This document shows, in pieces, positions 26,572-35,824 of a DNA stretch of 64,000 bases. Every line of letters begins with the position of its first letter. Position 1 is the first letter of the stretch. This stretch comes from Burkholderia oklahomensis C6786. Lineage in GTDB: Bacteria > Pseudomonadota > Gammaproteobacteria > Burkholderiales > Burkholderiaceae. The position numbers and the translations under genes were made by a program. Location: NCBI RefSeq assembly GCF_000959365.1, contig NZ_CP009555.1:868001-932000 (forward strand). Direction: 5' to 3'. Below the pieces are notes generated by a model. That model saw nothing but the letters and a program-made list of their open reading frames with translations, was not told where the DNA came from and did no database searches.

Positions 26572-29500
26572 TTATTCCTTCTTGCCAGCGTCATCGCCGT
26601 GCTCCGGCTTTTCGTCACGATGCATGTGCTCATGCGCGAGGCGCAGCGCTTCGTCGGCATCTTCCTTCTCGCCGCTGAACACCGCCCGCACCTTCACGAA
26701 GAACATCGGGATCATGAAGATCGCGAGGAACGTCGCGGTGATCATCCCGCCGATCACGCCGGTGCCGATCGCGTGCTGGCTCGCCGAGCCGGCGCCGTTG
26801 CTGATCGCGAGCGGCAGCACGCCGAGAATGAACGCGAGCGACGTCATCAGAATCGGGCGCAGCCGCAGCCGCGCCGCCTCCAGCGCCGCCTCGATCGGCC
26901 CCATCTTCTCCGACTGCTGCAGCTCACGCGCGAACTCGACGATCAGAATCGCATTCTTCGCGGACAGACCGACGGTCGTCAACAGACCGACCTGGAAGAA
27001 CACGTCGTTCTCGAGCCCGCGCAGCGTCGCGGCGAGCAGCGCGCCGATCACGCCGAGCGGCACGACCATGATCACCGAGAACGGGATCGACCAGCTCTCG
27101 TACAGCGCCGCGAGACACAGGAACACGACGAGGATCGAGATCGCGTACAGGATCGGCGCCTGCGAACCCGACTGGATTTCCTGGAACGACAGCCCCGTCC
27201 ACGAATAGCCGATGCCGTTCGGCAGCTTCTTCGCGAGCGATTCCATCGCCGTCATCGCCTGGCCGGTACTCTTGCCCGGCGCGGCCTGGCCCTGGATTTC
27301 CATCGCCGAAATGCCGTTGTAGCGCTCGAGCTTCGGCGAACCGTAGGTCCAGTGGCCGGTCGAGAACGCCGAGAACGGCACCATCCCGCCCGAACCGTTG
27401 CGCACGTACCAGATGTTCATGTCGTCCGGCGTCATCCGGAACGGCGCGTCGGACTGCACGTACACCTTCTTGATCCGGCCGTCGGTGTCGAGAAAGTTGT
27501 TCACGTAGCTGGACGCCCATGCGATCGAGAACGTCTGGTCGATCGCCGATGCCGTGACGCCGAGCGCGTTCGCCTTCTCGCGATCGATATCCACCTTGTA
27601 CTGCGGCGTGTCATTCAGGCCGTTCGGGCGCACGCCCTGCAGCGTCGGATCCTTCGCGGCCAGCATCAGCAACTGGTTACGCGCCGCCATCAGCGCGTCG
27701 TGGCCGTGGCCCGCGTTGTCGGTCAGCTCGAAGTCGAAGCCGGCGGCCGTGCCGAGTTCCGGAATCGACGGCGGGTTGAACGGAATCACGAGCGCGTCCT
27801 TGTAGCCCGCGTAGCGCCCGAACATCCGGCCGATCAGCGCCTGCACCTTCTGGTTCGCGTGCTGACGCTGCGCGTAGTCCTTCAGCCTGACGAACACGAG
27901 ACCCGAGTTCTGGCCGCGGCCCGCGAAGCTGAAGCCGTTAACCGTGAACGCCGATTCGACGATCTCCTTCTCGTCGTTCAGCAGGTAGTCCGAGATGTTC
28001 GCGAGCGTCTTCGCCGTGGTTTCCTGCGTCGAGCCGGACGGCGTCTGTACGATCACGAACATCAGGCCCTGATCCTCATCCGGCAGGAACGACTTCGGCA
28101 GGCGCACGAACAGCAGGCCGACCGCGACGATCACCGCGAGATAGATGATGAGCCAGCGGCCCGAACGCTTGATCACGTGGTGCACGCCGACGTGATACTT
28201 GTCGCGGCTCGCGTTGAAGTTCCGGTTGAACCAGCCGAAGAAGCCCGTCTTCTCCTCGTGGTGCCCTTGCGGGATCGGCTTGAGGATCGTCGCGCACAGC
28301 GCCGGCGTCAGAATCAACGCGACGAGCACCGACAGCACCATCGCCGTCACGATCGTCAGCGAGAACTGACGATAGATCGCACCGACCGAACCGCCCGAGA
28401 ACGCGACCGGCACGAACACCGCCGACAGCACGAGCGCCACGCCCACCAGCGCGCCGGTAATCTGCCCCATCGCCTTGCGGGTCGCTTCTCTCGGCGATAG
28501 CCCTTCTTCCGCCATCACCCGCTCGACGTTCTCGACCACCACGATCGCATCGTCCACCAATAGACCGATCGCGAGCACGAGACCGAACATCGATAGCGTG
28601 TTGATCGAGAAGCCCACCATCGACATGATCGCAAACGTGCCGAGCAGCACGACCGGCACCGCGATCGTCGGGATGATCGTCGCCCGCAGGTTCTGCAGGA
28701 ACAGATACATCACGAGGAACACAAGGACGATACCCTCGAGCAGCGTCTTGACCACTTCCTCGATCGACAGGCGCACGAACGGCGTCGTGTCGTACGGATA
28801 CTTGACGACGAGGCCGTGCGGGAAGTCCTTCGACAGATCGTCGATCTTCGCGCGCACCGCCTTCGCGGTCGCGAGCGCGTTCGCGTTGGTCGCGAGCTGG
28901 ATGCCCAGCGCCGCGGTCGGCTGGCCGTTGTACTTCGTGTCGAAGCTGTAGTTCTCGCCGCCGAGGCCGATCTTCGCGACGTCCTTCAGGCGCACCTGCG
29001 AGCCGTCCTGATTGACCTTCAGCAGGATGTTCCCGAACTGCTCGGGCGTCTGCAGCAGCGTCGACTCGGTGATCGTCGCCTGCAGCACGGTGCCCGGCAC
29101 GGCCGGCGTACCGCCGATCTGGCCGCCCGCGATCTGCACGTTCTGCTGCGTGATCGCGGTCGTGACGTCCACCGGCGTGAGGCCGTAGTTCGTCAGGCGC
29201 GTCGGGTCGAGCCAGATCCGCATCGCGTACTGCGAGCCGAACAGCGTGACGGTGCCGACGCCGTTGATCCGGCTGATCGGGTCCTTCACGTGCGACGCCA
29301 CGTAGTTCGCGAGGTCGTACTTGTTCATGCTGCCGTCTTCGGAGTTGAAGGCGAGCACGAGCAGGAAGCTGCTGCTCGACTTCGTCACCGACAGGCCGAG
29401 CTGCTGAACCACCTGCGGGAGGATCGGCGTCGCGAGCGACAGCTTGTTCTGCACCTGCACCTGCGCGATGTCGGCGTTGGTGCCCGGCGCGAACGTCAGC

Positions 29501-29772
29501 GTGATGGTCGCGTTGCCCGAGTCGTCACTCGTCGACGACATGTACAGGAAGTTGTCGAGGCCGCTCATCTGCTGCTCGATCACCTGCGTCACCGTGTCTT
29601 CCACCGTCTTCGCGGAAGCGCCCGGGTAGTTCGCGGTGATCTGGATCGACGGCGGCGCGATCGTCGGATACTGCGAGATCGGCAGCGTGAAGATCGCCGC
29701 GATACCGGCCAGCATCAGGATAATGGCGATCACCCATGCGAAGATCGGGCGATCGATAAAAAACTTTGCCAT
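26572..29772 (-). CDS. bpeB: RND multidrug efflux transporter BpeB
   Basis: This inner-membrane proton/drug antiporter of the HAE1 family has 1066 residues, the standard AcrB length. It starts [17 protein letters not shown] and has the large periplasmic loops after segments 1 and 7, the conserved segment-4 proton relay residues in [16 protein letters not shown], and the [14 protein letters not shown] region. The C terminus is charged and His-rich. It lies 15 nt after bpeA. BpeAB-OprB is known to export macrolides, aminoglycosides and signal molecules, depending on strain. Confidence 0.96.
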   Translation of the reverse strand: MAKFFIDRPIFAWVIAIILMLAGIAAIFTLPISQYPTIAPPSIQITANYPGASAKTVEDTVTQVIEQQMSGLDNFLYMSSTSDDSGNATITLTFAPGTNADIAQVQVQNKLSLATPILPQVVQQLGLSVTKSSSSFLLVLAFNSEDGSMNKYDLANYVASHVKDPISRINGVGTVTLFGSQYAMRIWLDPTRLTNYGLTPVDVTTAITQQNVQIAGGQIGGTPAVPGTVLQATITESTLLQTPEQFGNILLKVNQDGSQVRLKDVAKIGLGGENYSFDTKYNGQPTAALGIQLATNANALATAKAVRAKIDDLSKDFPHGLVVKYPYDTTPFVRLSIEEVVKTLLEGIVLVFLVMYLFLQNLRATIIPTIAVPVVLLGTFAIMSMVGFSINTLSMFGLVLAIGLLVDDAIVVVENVERVMAEEGLSPREATRKAMGQITGALVGVALVLSAVFVPVAFSGGSVGAIYRQFSLTIVTAMVLSVLVALILTPALCATILKPIPQGHHEEKTGFFGWFNRNFNASRDKYHVGVHHVIKRSGRWLIIYLAVIVAVGLLFVRLPKSFLPDEDQGLMFVIVQTPSGSTQETTAKTLANISDYLLNDEKEIVESAFTVNGFSFAGRGQNSGLVFVRLKDYAQRQHANQKVQALIGRMFGRYAGYKDALVIPFNPPSIPELGTAAGFDFELTDNAGHGHDALMAARNQLLMLAAKDPTLQGVRPNGLNDTPQYKVDIDREKANALGVTASAIDQTFSIAWASSYVNNFLDTDGRIKKVYVQSDAPFRMTPDDMNIWYVRNGSGGMVPFSAFSTGHWTYGSPKLERYNGISAMEIQGQAAPGKSTGQAMTAMESLAKKLPNGIGYSWTGLSFQEIQSGSQAPILYAISILVVFLCLAALYESWSIPFSVIMVVPLGVIGALLAATLRGLENDVFFQVGLLTTVGLSAKNAILIVEFARELQQSEKMGPIEAALEAARLRLRPILMTSLAFILGVLPLAISNGAGSASQHAIGTGVIGGMITATFLAIFMIPMFFVKVRAVFSGEKEDADEALRLAHEHMHRDEKPEHGDDAGKKE

Positions 29773-29787
29773 GAAACAGGCCCCCTG

Positions 29788-31059
29788 TTATTGCGCGCTC
29801 GACGCTGCGGCGGCACTCGCGGCCGTGCTCGACGACGCGCCGCCCGATGCGGCCGCGCTCGCTGCCGCGGCCTGGGCCGGCGCGGCGCCGGCGGGCGATG
29901 CCCCCGGCGACGCGGCGGCGGCCGTCAGTTGCGCGGCGGCGGTCTTCACCGTCATGCCCGGACGCACCTTGTCGATGCCCTGCACGATCACGCGGTCGCC
30001 CGCCTGCAGGCCGCCTTCGACGACCCAGTCCTGGCCTCGCATGCCGCTCGTCGTGAGAACGCGCGGCTCGACCTTGCCCTTCGCGTCGACGATCATCGCG
30101 ATCGCCTGGCCCTTCGGATCGTGCGTGACGCCGATCTGCGGAACGAGGAACGCGTTGTCGTTGACGCCCTCTTCGATGCGCGCGCGCACGAACATGCCCG
30201 GCAGCAGCACGCGCTGCTTGTTCGGGAAGATCGCGCGGATCGTGACCGAGCCCGTCGTCTGGTCGACCGTCACGTCGCTGAACTGCAGCTTGCCCGGCTC
30301 CGAATACGGCTTGCCGTCTTCGAGGATCAGCGTGACCTTCGCCGCGCCCGGACCTTCCGTCTTGATGCGCCCGCTCTGGATGTCCTGACGCAGCTTCAGG
30401 CCTTCGAGGCTCGACTGCGTGAGGTCGACGTACACCGGATCGAGCTGCTGGACGGTCGACATCAGCGTCGCCTGGCTCGCCTGCACGTAGGCGCCCGGCG
30501 TGACCTGCGAGATGCCGACGCGGCCCGAGATCGGCGACACCACGTCGGTGTAGCCGAGGTTGATCTGCGCGGTCTCGACCGCGGCCTTGCCGGACGCGAC
30601 GTCGGCGGACGCCTGCCCTTGCGCGGCGACCGCGTCGTCGTACTGCTGCTTGCTGACCGCGTTCGCGGCGACGAGCACCTTGTAGCGCGCGACGAGCGCG
30701 TTCTGCGTCGCGAGGTTCGCCTGCGCCTTCGCGAGCGTCGCCTTCGCGCTGTTCAACGTCGCGATGTACGGTGCGGGATCGATCTTGTAGAGACGCTGGC
30801 CGGCCTTGACGTCGCCGCCTTCCGTGAACTCGCGTCGCAACACGATGCCGTCGACCCGCGCCCGCACCTGCGCGACCAGGTACGCGCTCGTGCGGCCCGG
30901 CAGTTCGGAGACGACCGGCACGGATTGCGGCTGGACGGTGACGACGCCGACTTCCGGCGTTTGAGGGGGTGGAGCCGATTCTTTTTTTCCGCACGCGGCC
31001 AGGAAAACGGCAGCCGTCGCGACAGTGATTAAGCGGTATGGAACCCGTTCGACGCGCAT
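29788..31059 (-). CDS. bpeA: RND efflux periplasmic adaptor lipoprotein BpeA
   Basis: This membrane-fusion protein, 423 residues, links BpeB to OprB. It has a lipobox VFLAACGKK, two halves of a lipoyl domain around an alpha-helical hairpin (the hairpin includes NSAKATLAKAQANLATQNAL), and a beta-barrel domain. The last 45 or so residues are a low-complexity Ala/Ser/Pro tail not usual in AcrA. The ATG at 31059 begins the lipoprotein signal; a longer frame from 31227 has no support. First gene of the efflux operon. Confidence 0.94.
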   Translation of the reverse strand: MRVERVPYRLITVATAAVFLAACGKKESAPPPQTPEVGVVTVQPQSVPVVSELPGRTSAYLVAQVRARVDGIVLRREFTEGGDVKAGQRLYKIDPAPYIATLNSAKATLAKAQANLATQNALVARYKVLVAANAVSKQQYDDAVAAQGQASADVASGKAAVETAQINLGYTDVVSPISGRVGISQVTPGAYVQASQATLMSTVQQLDPVYVDLTQSSLEGLKLRQDIQSGRIKTEGPGAAKVTLILEDGKPYSEPGKLQFSDVTVDQTTGSVTIRAIFPNKQRVLLPGMFVRARIEEGVNDNAFLVPQIGVTHDPKGQAIAMIVDAKGKVEPRVLTTSGMRGQDWVVEGGLQAGDRVIVQGIDKVRPGMTVKTAAAQLTAAAASPGASPAGAAPAQAAAASAAASGGASSSTAASAAAASSAQ

Positions 31060-31465
31060 GGAGCGACCTCGTTTGTAACTAGATGAAATAAGTGCCGGCC
31101 TTCGGGGACACAACACGAACGCGCCTTGCGGCGCGGATCGGACAACTGAATTGCTTGACTGCGGATACAACGGCGGCACGCGACTGCCGTGCCGGGATGC
31201 CGCCGCGCGGTACGCGCGGAACAACAATGAGGAGGGAAATCAGCAGAGACGGATATTAACTGATTGCCTCGAAGGCCATTCGGCCGTAAGCTGGCATTGT
31301 ATATACATTCACGAATGTATGTAAAAGTCCTTTATGCGCCGCACAATTTCTTACACATTACCAAGGTTTACAACAGGTCGAACCGGGCGACCCGCGTGCG
31401 GCGCTCATGATACAACCCTTATTATTCATGCAATGACCTCGACCTTGCACACGATGAGCTCCTGA
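31060..31465. other. Divergent bpeA-bpeR promoter region
   Basis: This 406-bp gap holds the promoters of the efflux operon and of its repressor and the palindromic operator at 31303-31320. It is clearly A/T-richer than its surroundings, especially between 31250 and 31440. No gene is visible in it. Confidence 0.7.
31303..31320. promoter_or_regulatory. Putative BpeR operator (AcrR-box-like palindrome)
   Basis: Perfect 8-nt arms ATACATTC and GAATGTAT flank a 2-nt centre, and the surrounding bases (TGTAT before, GTA after) continue the pattern. It resembles the operator of E. coli acrAB (TACATACATT, spacer, AATGTATGTA), as I remember that site. Its position between bpeA and bpeR suits control of both. 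Confidence 0.78.
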
Positions 31466-32101
31466 ATGGCCAGACGCACGAAGGAGGAAGCGCTCGCGAC
31501 GCGCGACCGCATCCTCGACGCCGCCGAGCACGTCTTCTTCGAAAAAGGCGTGTCGCACACGTCGCTCGCCGACATTGCCCAGCACGCGGGCGTCACGCGC
31601 GGCGCGATCTATTGGCACTTCGCGAGCAAGAGCGAGCTCTTCGACGCGATGTTCGACCGCGTGCTCCTGCCGATCGACGAGCTGAAGTCCGGCACGGGCG
31701 CGCCGCACGCCGATCCGCTCGGCCGGATCCGCGAAATCCTGATCTGGTGCCTGCTCGGCGTCGCGCGCGATCCGCAACTGCGGCGCGTGTTCAGCATCCT
31801 GTTCATGAAGTGCGAGTACGTCGCGGACATGGGGCCGCTCCTGCAGCGCAACCGCGAAGGGATGCGCGACGCGCTGCGCAACATCGAAGCGGATCTCGCG
31901 CAAGGCGTCGCGAACGGCCAACTGCCGGCGGATCTCGATACGTGGCGCGCGACGCTGATGCTGCATACGCTCGTCAGCGGCTTCGTGCGCGACATGCTGA
32001 TGCTGCCGGGCGAGATCGATGCGGAGCGGCACGCGGAAAAGCTCGTCGACGGCTGCTTCGACATGCTGCGCACGAGCCCCGCGATGCGCAAGGACGCCTG
32101 A
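31466..32101 (+). CDS. bpeR: TetR-family repressor BpeR
   Basis: This 211-residue repressor controls the divergent bpeAB-oprB operon. The N-terminal helix-turn-helix (SLADIAQHAGVTRGAIYWHFASKSELF) is AcrR-like, and the C-terminal ligand domain has the length of the AcrR/TtgR group. Members lose DNA binding when hydrophobic drugs bind. It is preceded by the palindrome at 31303-31320 and converges on the CoxG-like gene downstream. Confidence 0.94.
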   Translation: MARRTKEEALATRDRILDAAEHVFFEKGVSHTSLADIAQHAGVTRGAIYWHFASKSELFDAMFDRVLLPIDELKSGTGAPHADPLGRIREILIWCLLGVARDPQLRRVFSILFMKCEYVADMGPLLQRNREGMRDALRNIEADLAQGVANGQLPADLDTWRATLMLHTLVSGFVRDMLMLPGEIDAERHAEKLVDGCFDMLRTSPAMRKDA

Positions 32102-32205
32102 TCCGGCCGCGCGGCCGCCGGATCAGGCACGCGCCAGGCACGCGCGCGATGAACGGCCGCTAGTCGGCGGCGAATCGGAAGGAAAATCGAAAAGCCGGCG
32201 ATGCG

Positions 32206-32237
32206 GCTTGCCGGGCGAGGCGCCCTGCCCGGCAAGC
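32206..32237. terminator. Hairpin between convergent genes
   Basis: A perfect 11-bp stem (GCTTGCCGGGC and GCCCGGCAAGC) with a 10-nt loop lies between the convergent ends of bpeR and the CoxG-like gene. It lacks a T tract, so a role in ending or protecting either transcript is plausible but unproven. Confidence 0.5.
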
Positions 32238-32262
32238 GGCGTCGCGGCAAGGGCCGCGCGGC

Positions 32263-32991
32263 TCAGCCGCCGTTGAACCAGCGCGCCGCATAGAGCAGCA
32301 GCGCGACGAAGAAGATCATCGCGGCCCACGCCCACAACGGCACCGGGTTCGATTCGCGATGGTGGAGCGCGCTCGCCGCGCGCCCGGTCAGCGCGCCGCC
32401 CAGGTGCTGCGCGTGCGCGCGGCGCGCGACGCCCTTGAATCCCGCGGGCCGCAGGAACACGTGCTGGCGCTGCGGCGCGCCATCGCGCGCGCGGTTCGGC
32501 GCGAGCCCGTGCTTCGCCTGCACGACCGCGCAAAACTCGGCGAAGAAATCGTCCGCGAGCTCGTGCAGCGCATTCTGGATCTGGCGGCCCGGCAGTTCGG
32601 CGAGCGGGCCGGACGCCGTCGCCCACACCGCGTATTCGATGCGCGTCGCGGGGGCGCCGCGGCCGGCGTCCGACGCGTCGTCGGCCGGCGCGAGCACGAC
32701 GTCGATCTGGCCGCGCAGCGCGCCGATGCCATCTGCGCGGGCCCGGAAGTTCAACGTGCGTCTCGTGTGCTCCGGTTCGTCGCTGCGCTCGCTGACGACG
32801 TGCGCGCGGACGTCGTAACGCGCACGCAGCGGGCCGAGCGGCACCGTCAGCGCGAGCGCGTACTCGCCGCGCGCCAGCCGCGAAAACGACTCGCAATGAT
32901 CGAGGCTCGCGCGCACGAGCGCGAGATCCTGCAGCGCGTCCCGGACGACGGACGGCGCAAGCGGGATGAACAACGCGTCGTTCAGTTCCAT
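32263..32991 (-). CDS. CoxG-like SRPBCC domain protein with a C-terminal membrane anchor
   Basis: This 242-residue protein starts MELNDALFIPLAPSVVRDAL, the CoxG start pattern, with the hydrophobic-pocket fold of the SRPBCC superfamily to about residue 165. A linker follows, and then one C-terminal membrane segment (PLWAWAAMIFFVALLLYAA). True CoxG helps mature carbon monoxide dehydrogenase, but no CO dehydrogenase genes are here. It lies 27 nt after the DUF427 gene and is probably cotranscribed with it. A strong GGGAGG precedes the start. Confidence 0.75.
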   Translation of the reverse strand: MELNDALFIPLAPSVVRDALQDLALVRASLDHCESFSRLARGEYALALTVPLGPLRARYDVRAHVVSERSDEPEHTRRTLNFRARADGIGALRGQIDVVLAPADDASDAGRGAPATRIEYAVWATASGPLAELPGRQIQNALHELADDFFAEFCAVVQAKHGLAPNRARDGAPQRQHVFLRPAGFKGVARRAHAQHLGGALTGRAASALHHRESNPVPLWAWAAMIFFVALLLYAARWFNGG

Positions 32992-33018
32992 GATCGCCTC
33001 CCCCGATGAACCGCCGCG

Positions 33019-33378
33019 TCAGGACGTCACGTCGATGCGGTCGACGCACGCGGCATCGAATGCGATGTATTGCCGGATCGCATCCGCGACCTCCAGCGGC
33101 GCCTCGTAGCTCCATGCGGCGTTCTCGATGACGCCTTCTTCGGTATGCAGATGAAAATAGGTCGCCTGCCCCTTTTGCTCGCAGTACGACACGTGGTCGG
33201 ACGGCGCAAGCCGCGACATGTTGACGTCGCCGCGCGGCAGATATTGGACGTGGGGCAGGCCCGCTTCCTTCAGCGTATAGGCGGCATGCGAATCGGCGTA
33301 GGTGATCCCTTGGTGGATCACGCGAACGCGATGGCGATTCGGCTCGATTTCGATGCGATGACCTGCGGCGTCGGACAT
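33019..33378 (-). CDS. DUF427 family protein
   Basis: This 119-residue cytosolic protein of unknown function carries the DUF427 pattern: ITYADSHAAYTLKEAGLPHVQYLPRGDV early and the SYCEQKGQATYFHL and AWSYEAPLEVADAIRQYIAFDA blocks. It probably forms an operon with the CoxG-like gene. No catalytic residues can be named with confidence. Confidence 0.82.
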   Translation of the reverse strand: MSDAAGHRIEIEPNRHRVRVIHQGITYADSHAAYTLKEAGLPHVQYLPRGDVNMSRLAPSDHVSYCEQKGQATYFHLHTEEGVIENAAWSYEAPLEVADAIRQYIAFDAACVDRIDVTS

Positions 33379-33506
33379 CGGTTTCCCCTGCGGCCGCCGC
33401 GCGCACGCGCCGGCCGGAAATAAGCATGGCCGCGGCGAAACGCCGCTTATAGTCGCATTATCGGCCAAACCGCCGCAAATTGCGCGGCGTCATCGCCGCA
33501 GCGGGG

Positions 33507-33929
33507 TCACTGCGCCTTCCACGAGAACGCCGATTTCACGCCGCCCTTCGCCGGCACCGTGACCGCATGGGTCTGCTCGTTGCCGTTGTAGCTCGCCTGC
33601 ACGGTGTAGCGCCCCGGCTGCAGCCTGACGAGCATGTAGGGGCCGCGCGCGTCGGTCTTCAGCACTTCGCCGCCGTGCGCATCGAGCACGGACACGTGGA
33701 CGTCGGCGAGATACTCGCCGCCCGCGCCCGTGAAGCGCAGCGCGAGCGGCCAACTGCTTTCGCTGCGCTGGAACGCGGTGGATTCGTCCTGCCCCACCCC
33801 GCCCGACACGAAGCTGACGTCGCCTTGATGCTGCACGTCCGGCAAGCCGGGCTGCGCATTCGCGGCGCCCGCGAGGCCGAAGGCCAGCGCCGCAGCGATC
33901 AGGTACTTGGAAACGGTTGGCTGTCGCAT
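33507..33929 (-). CDS. Secreted carboxypeptidase-regulatory-like (beta-sandwich) protein
   Basis: This 140-residue protein has a Sec signal peptide (cut near GAANAQ) and one small beta-sandwich domain of the carboxypeptidase-regulatory type, seen in the pattern RGPYMLVRLQPGRYTVQASYNG. It is probably periplasmic or surface-bound; the function is unknown. It lies 138 nt downstream of the HtrA-type protease gene in the same direction and may share its transcript. Confidence 0.72.
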   Translation of the reverse strand: MRQPTVSKYLIAAALAFGLAGAANAQPGLPDVQHQGDVSFVSGGVGQDESTAFQRSESSWPLALRFTGAGGEYLADVHVSVLDAHGGEVLKTDARGPYMLVRLQPGRYTVQASYNGNEQTHAVTVPAKGGVKSAFSWKAQ

Positions 33930-34067
33930 GACTCGCTCCTTGAATCTGTCCGCCGGGCGCCGGAGGTCCACCATGGACGACCGGCGAAGGCGACGGACGA
34001 CGGCAAGCGGCGGGAGGCGGCCGCCAGGCCGCCGCGCCGGCCCGCCCGCCACGCCGGGATACCCGGC

Positions 34068-35552
34068 TCAGCCCAGATCGACCGGCACGAAGATCTGGGC
34101 GTCGTCGCGCTGGATCAGCAGCGCAAGGCTGTTGCCCGCGCGCTTGACCGCATCGCGCAATTGCTCCGCGCTCGTGACCGGCCGGCCGTTCACCGCGAGG
34201 ATCACGTCGCCCGGCTGGATGCCCGCGTTCGCGGCGGGGCCCGTCGACTGCTGGACGACGAGGCCGTGCGTGAGCGACGAGCCGTTGCGCTCGCGCGGCG
34301 AAAGCGGCCGCACCGCGACGCCGAGACGCCCTTGCTCGACGGGCTCGTCGACGCCCGCCTTCGCCTGGTCGTCGGTCAGCGACGCGAGCGTCACCGACAC
34401 GGTCTTCTTCGACTTGTCGCGCCAAACCTGCAGATCGGCCTTCGTTCCGGGCTTCATGCTCGCGATCTGCGCGGGCAGCGTCGTCGAATCCTGCACCGGC
34501 ACGCCGTCGACCGACAGGATCACGTCGCCCGGCTGCAGCCCCGCCTTCGCCGCCGGCCCCTTCGGATCGACCGAGCTGACGAGCGCGCCGTCGGGCTTTT
34601 GCAGGCCGAACGAGCTCGCGAGCGTCTGGTTGAGCCCCTGCACGGCGACGCCGAGCCGGCCGCGGCTCACGTGGCCCGTCTTCACGAGTTCGTCCTTCAC
34701 CTTCATCGCCTCGTTGATCGGGATCGCGAACGACAGGCCCTGGAAGCCGCCCGTCTGCGAGTAGATCATCGAGTTGATGCCGATCACCTCGCCGTTCAGG
34801 TTGAAGAGCGGACCGCCCGAGTTGCCGGGGTTCACCGGCACGTCGGTCTGGATGAACGGCGTGTAGTTCTCGTCGGGCAGCGCGCGCGACTTCGCGCTGA
34901 TGATGCCCGACGTGACCGTGTTGTCGAACCCGTACGGCGAGCCGATCGCGACGACCCACTGGCCGACCTTGCTCTGCGCCGGATCGCCGATCCTCACGGT
35001 CGGCAGGCTCGACGCGTCGATCTTCAGCACCGCGACGTCCGACTGCTTGTCCGCGCCGACGACCTTTGCCTTGTACTCGCGCTTGTCGGTGAGCTTCACG
35101 GTGACGACGTTCGCACCGTCGATCACGTGCGCGTTAGTCAGGATATACCCGTCCGGGCTGATGATGAATCCGGAGCCGAGGCTCGTGCTCGGCTGGTCGT
35201 CCGGCTGCTGCTGGCCGCCGCCCATTCCCGGGATCTGCCCGTAGAAATGTCGGAAGAACTGGTAGAACGGATCGTCCGGGTCGATCGGCAACTGCGGCGC
35301 CGCGCGGCGCTGCGCGGTGCGCTGCACGACGTGCTTCGCGCTGATGTTCACGACGGCAGGCCCGTAGGTTTCGACCAGCCCGGAAAAGTCGGGAATGCCG
35401 GTCTTCGCGGCCGCTTCGGCCGGCATCAGCGCGGCGACGGCCGGCGCGATGATCTGCGGCTCCGCATGACGGGTGCCCGCCACGTACCCCGCCGACAACG
35501 CCGCGGCAACGGCCACGGCAACTGCGCCACGCGCAAGGATTCGGGTAGTCAT
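34068..35552 (-). CDS. mucD: DegP/MucD-family periplasmic serine protease
   Basis: This protease/chaperone removes misfolded envelope proteins. The 494-residue protein has an N-terminal signal or anchor, a trypsin-like domain with His142 (TNAHV), Asp172 (SDVAVLKI) and Ser245 (GNSGGPLF), and two PDZ domains (from about residues 290 and 400). It resembles MucD/DegQ of Pseudomonas and Burkholderia. The neighbouring two-component system may respond to the same envelope stress, though nothing in the DNA proves this. The symbol could equally be degP or degQ. Confidence 0.92.
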   Translation of the reverse strand: MTTRILARGAVAVAVAAALSAGYVAGTRHAEPQIIAPAVAALMPAEAAAKTGIPDFSGLVETYGPAVVNISAKHVVQRTAQRRAAPQLPIDPDDPFYQFFRHFYGQIPGMGGGQQQPDDQPSTSLGSGFIISPDGYILTNAHVIDGANVVTVKLTDKREYKAKVVGADKQSDVAVLKIDASSLPTVRIGDPAQSKVGQWVVAIGSPYGFDNTVTSGIISAKSRALPDENYTPFIQTDVPVNPGNSGGPLFNLNGEVIGINSMIYSQTGGFQGLSFAIPINEAMKVKDELVKTGHVSRGRLGVAVQGLNQTLASSFGLQKPDGALVSSVDPKGPAAKAGLQPGDVILSVDGVPVQDSTTLPAQIASMKPGTKADLQVWRDKSKKTVSVTLASLTDDQAKAGVDEPVEQGRLGVAVRPLSPRERNGSSLTHGLVVQQSTGPAANAGIQPGDVILAVNGRPVTSAEQLRDAVKRAGNSLALLIQRDDAQIFVPVDLG

Positions 35553-35824
35553 CGATCGTTCTCCTCGTCTAGTGGTTCGAAGCGTAGCGACCCTGTCTTA
35601 AAGCAGGCTTAATCGGCTTCGGGAACCATTAAACGGACGAAAACGGAGCAAATCCGGGGCCCGCGTCGGGCCCGCGCGCGTATCGGCCGGACGGCGGCCG
35701 CGGCCCGGCCGAACTGGCGGGGGCGGCCACGGCCCGGCGGCGCCGCGCGCCGCGCGCCGGGCAGGCAGGACAGGCAATGAGGCGGCTGATGCGCGGCCCG
35801 CCCGTCACGCATCCGGCGCGACCG

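Noticed and set aside
25321..31032. Large plus-strand frames opposite the efflux operon
   Set aside because: They are antisense to well-defined RND pump genes and resemble no protein.
35553..35824. Possible small gene between the protease and the histidine kinase
   Set aside because: Open frames there are Arg/Pro-rich, without a ribosome-binding site or known pattern.
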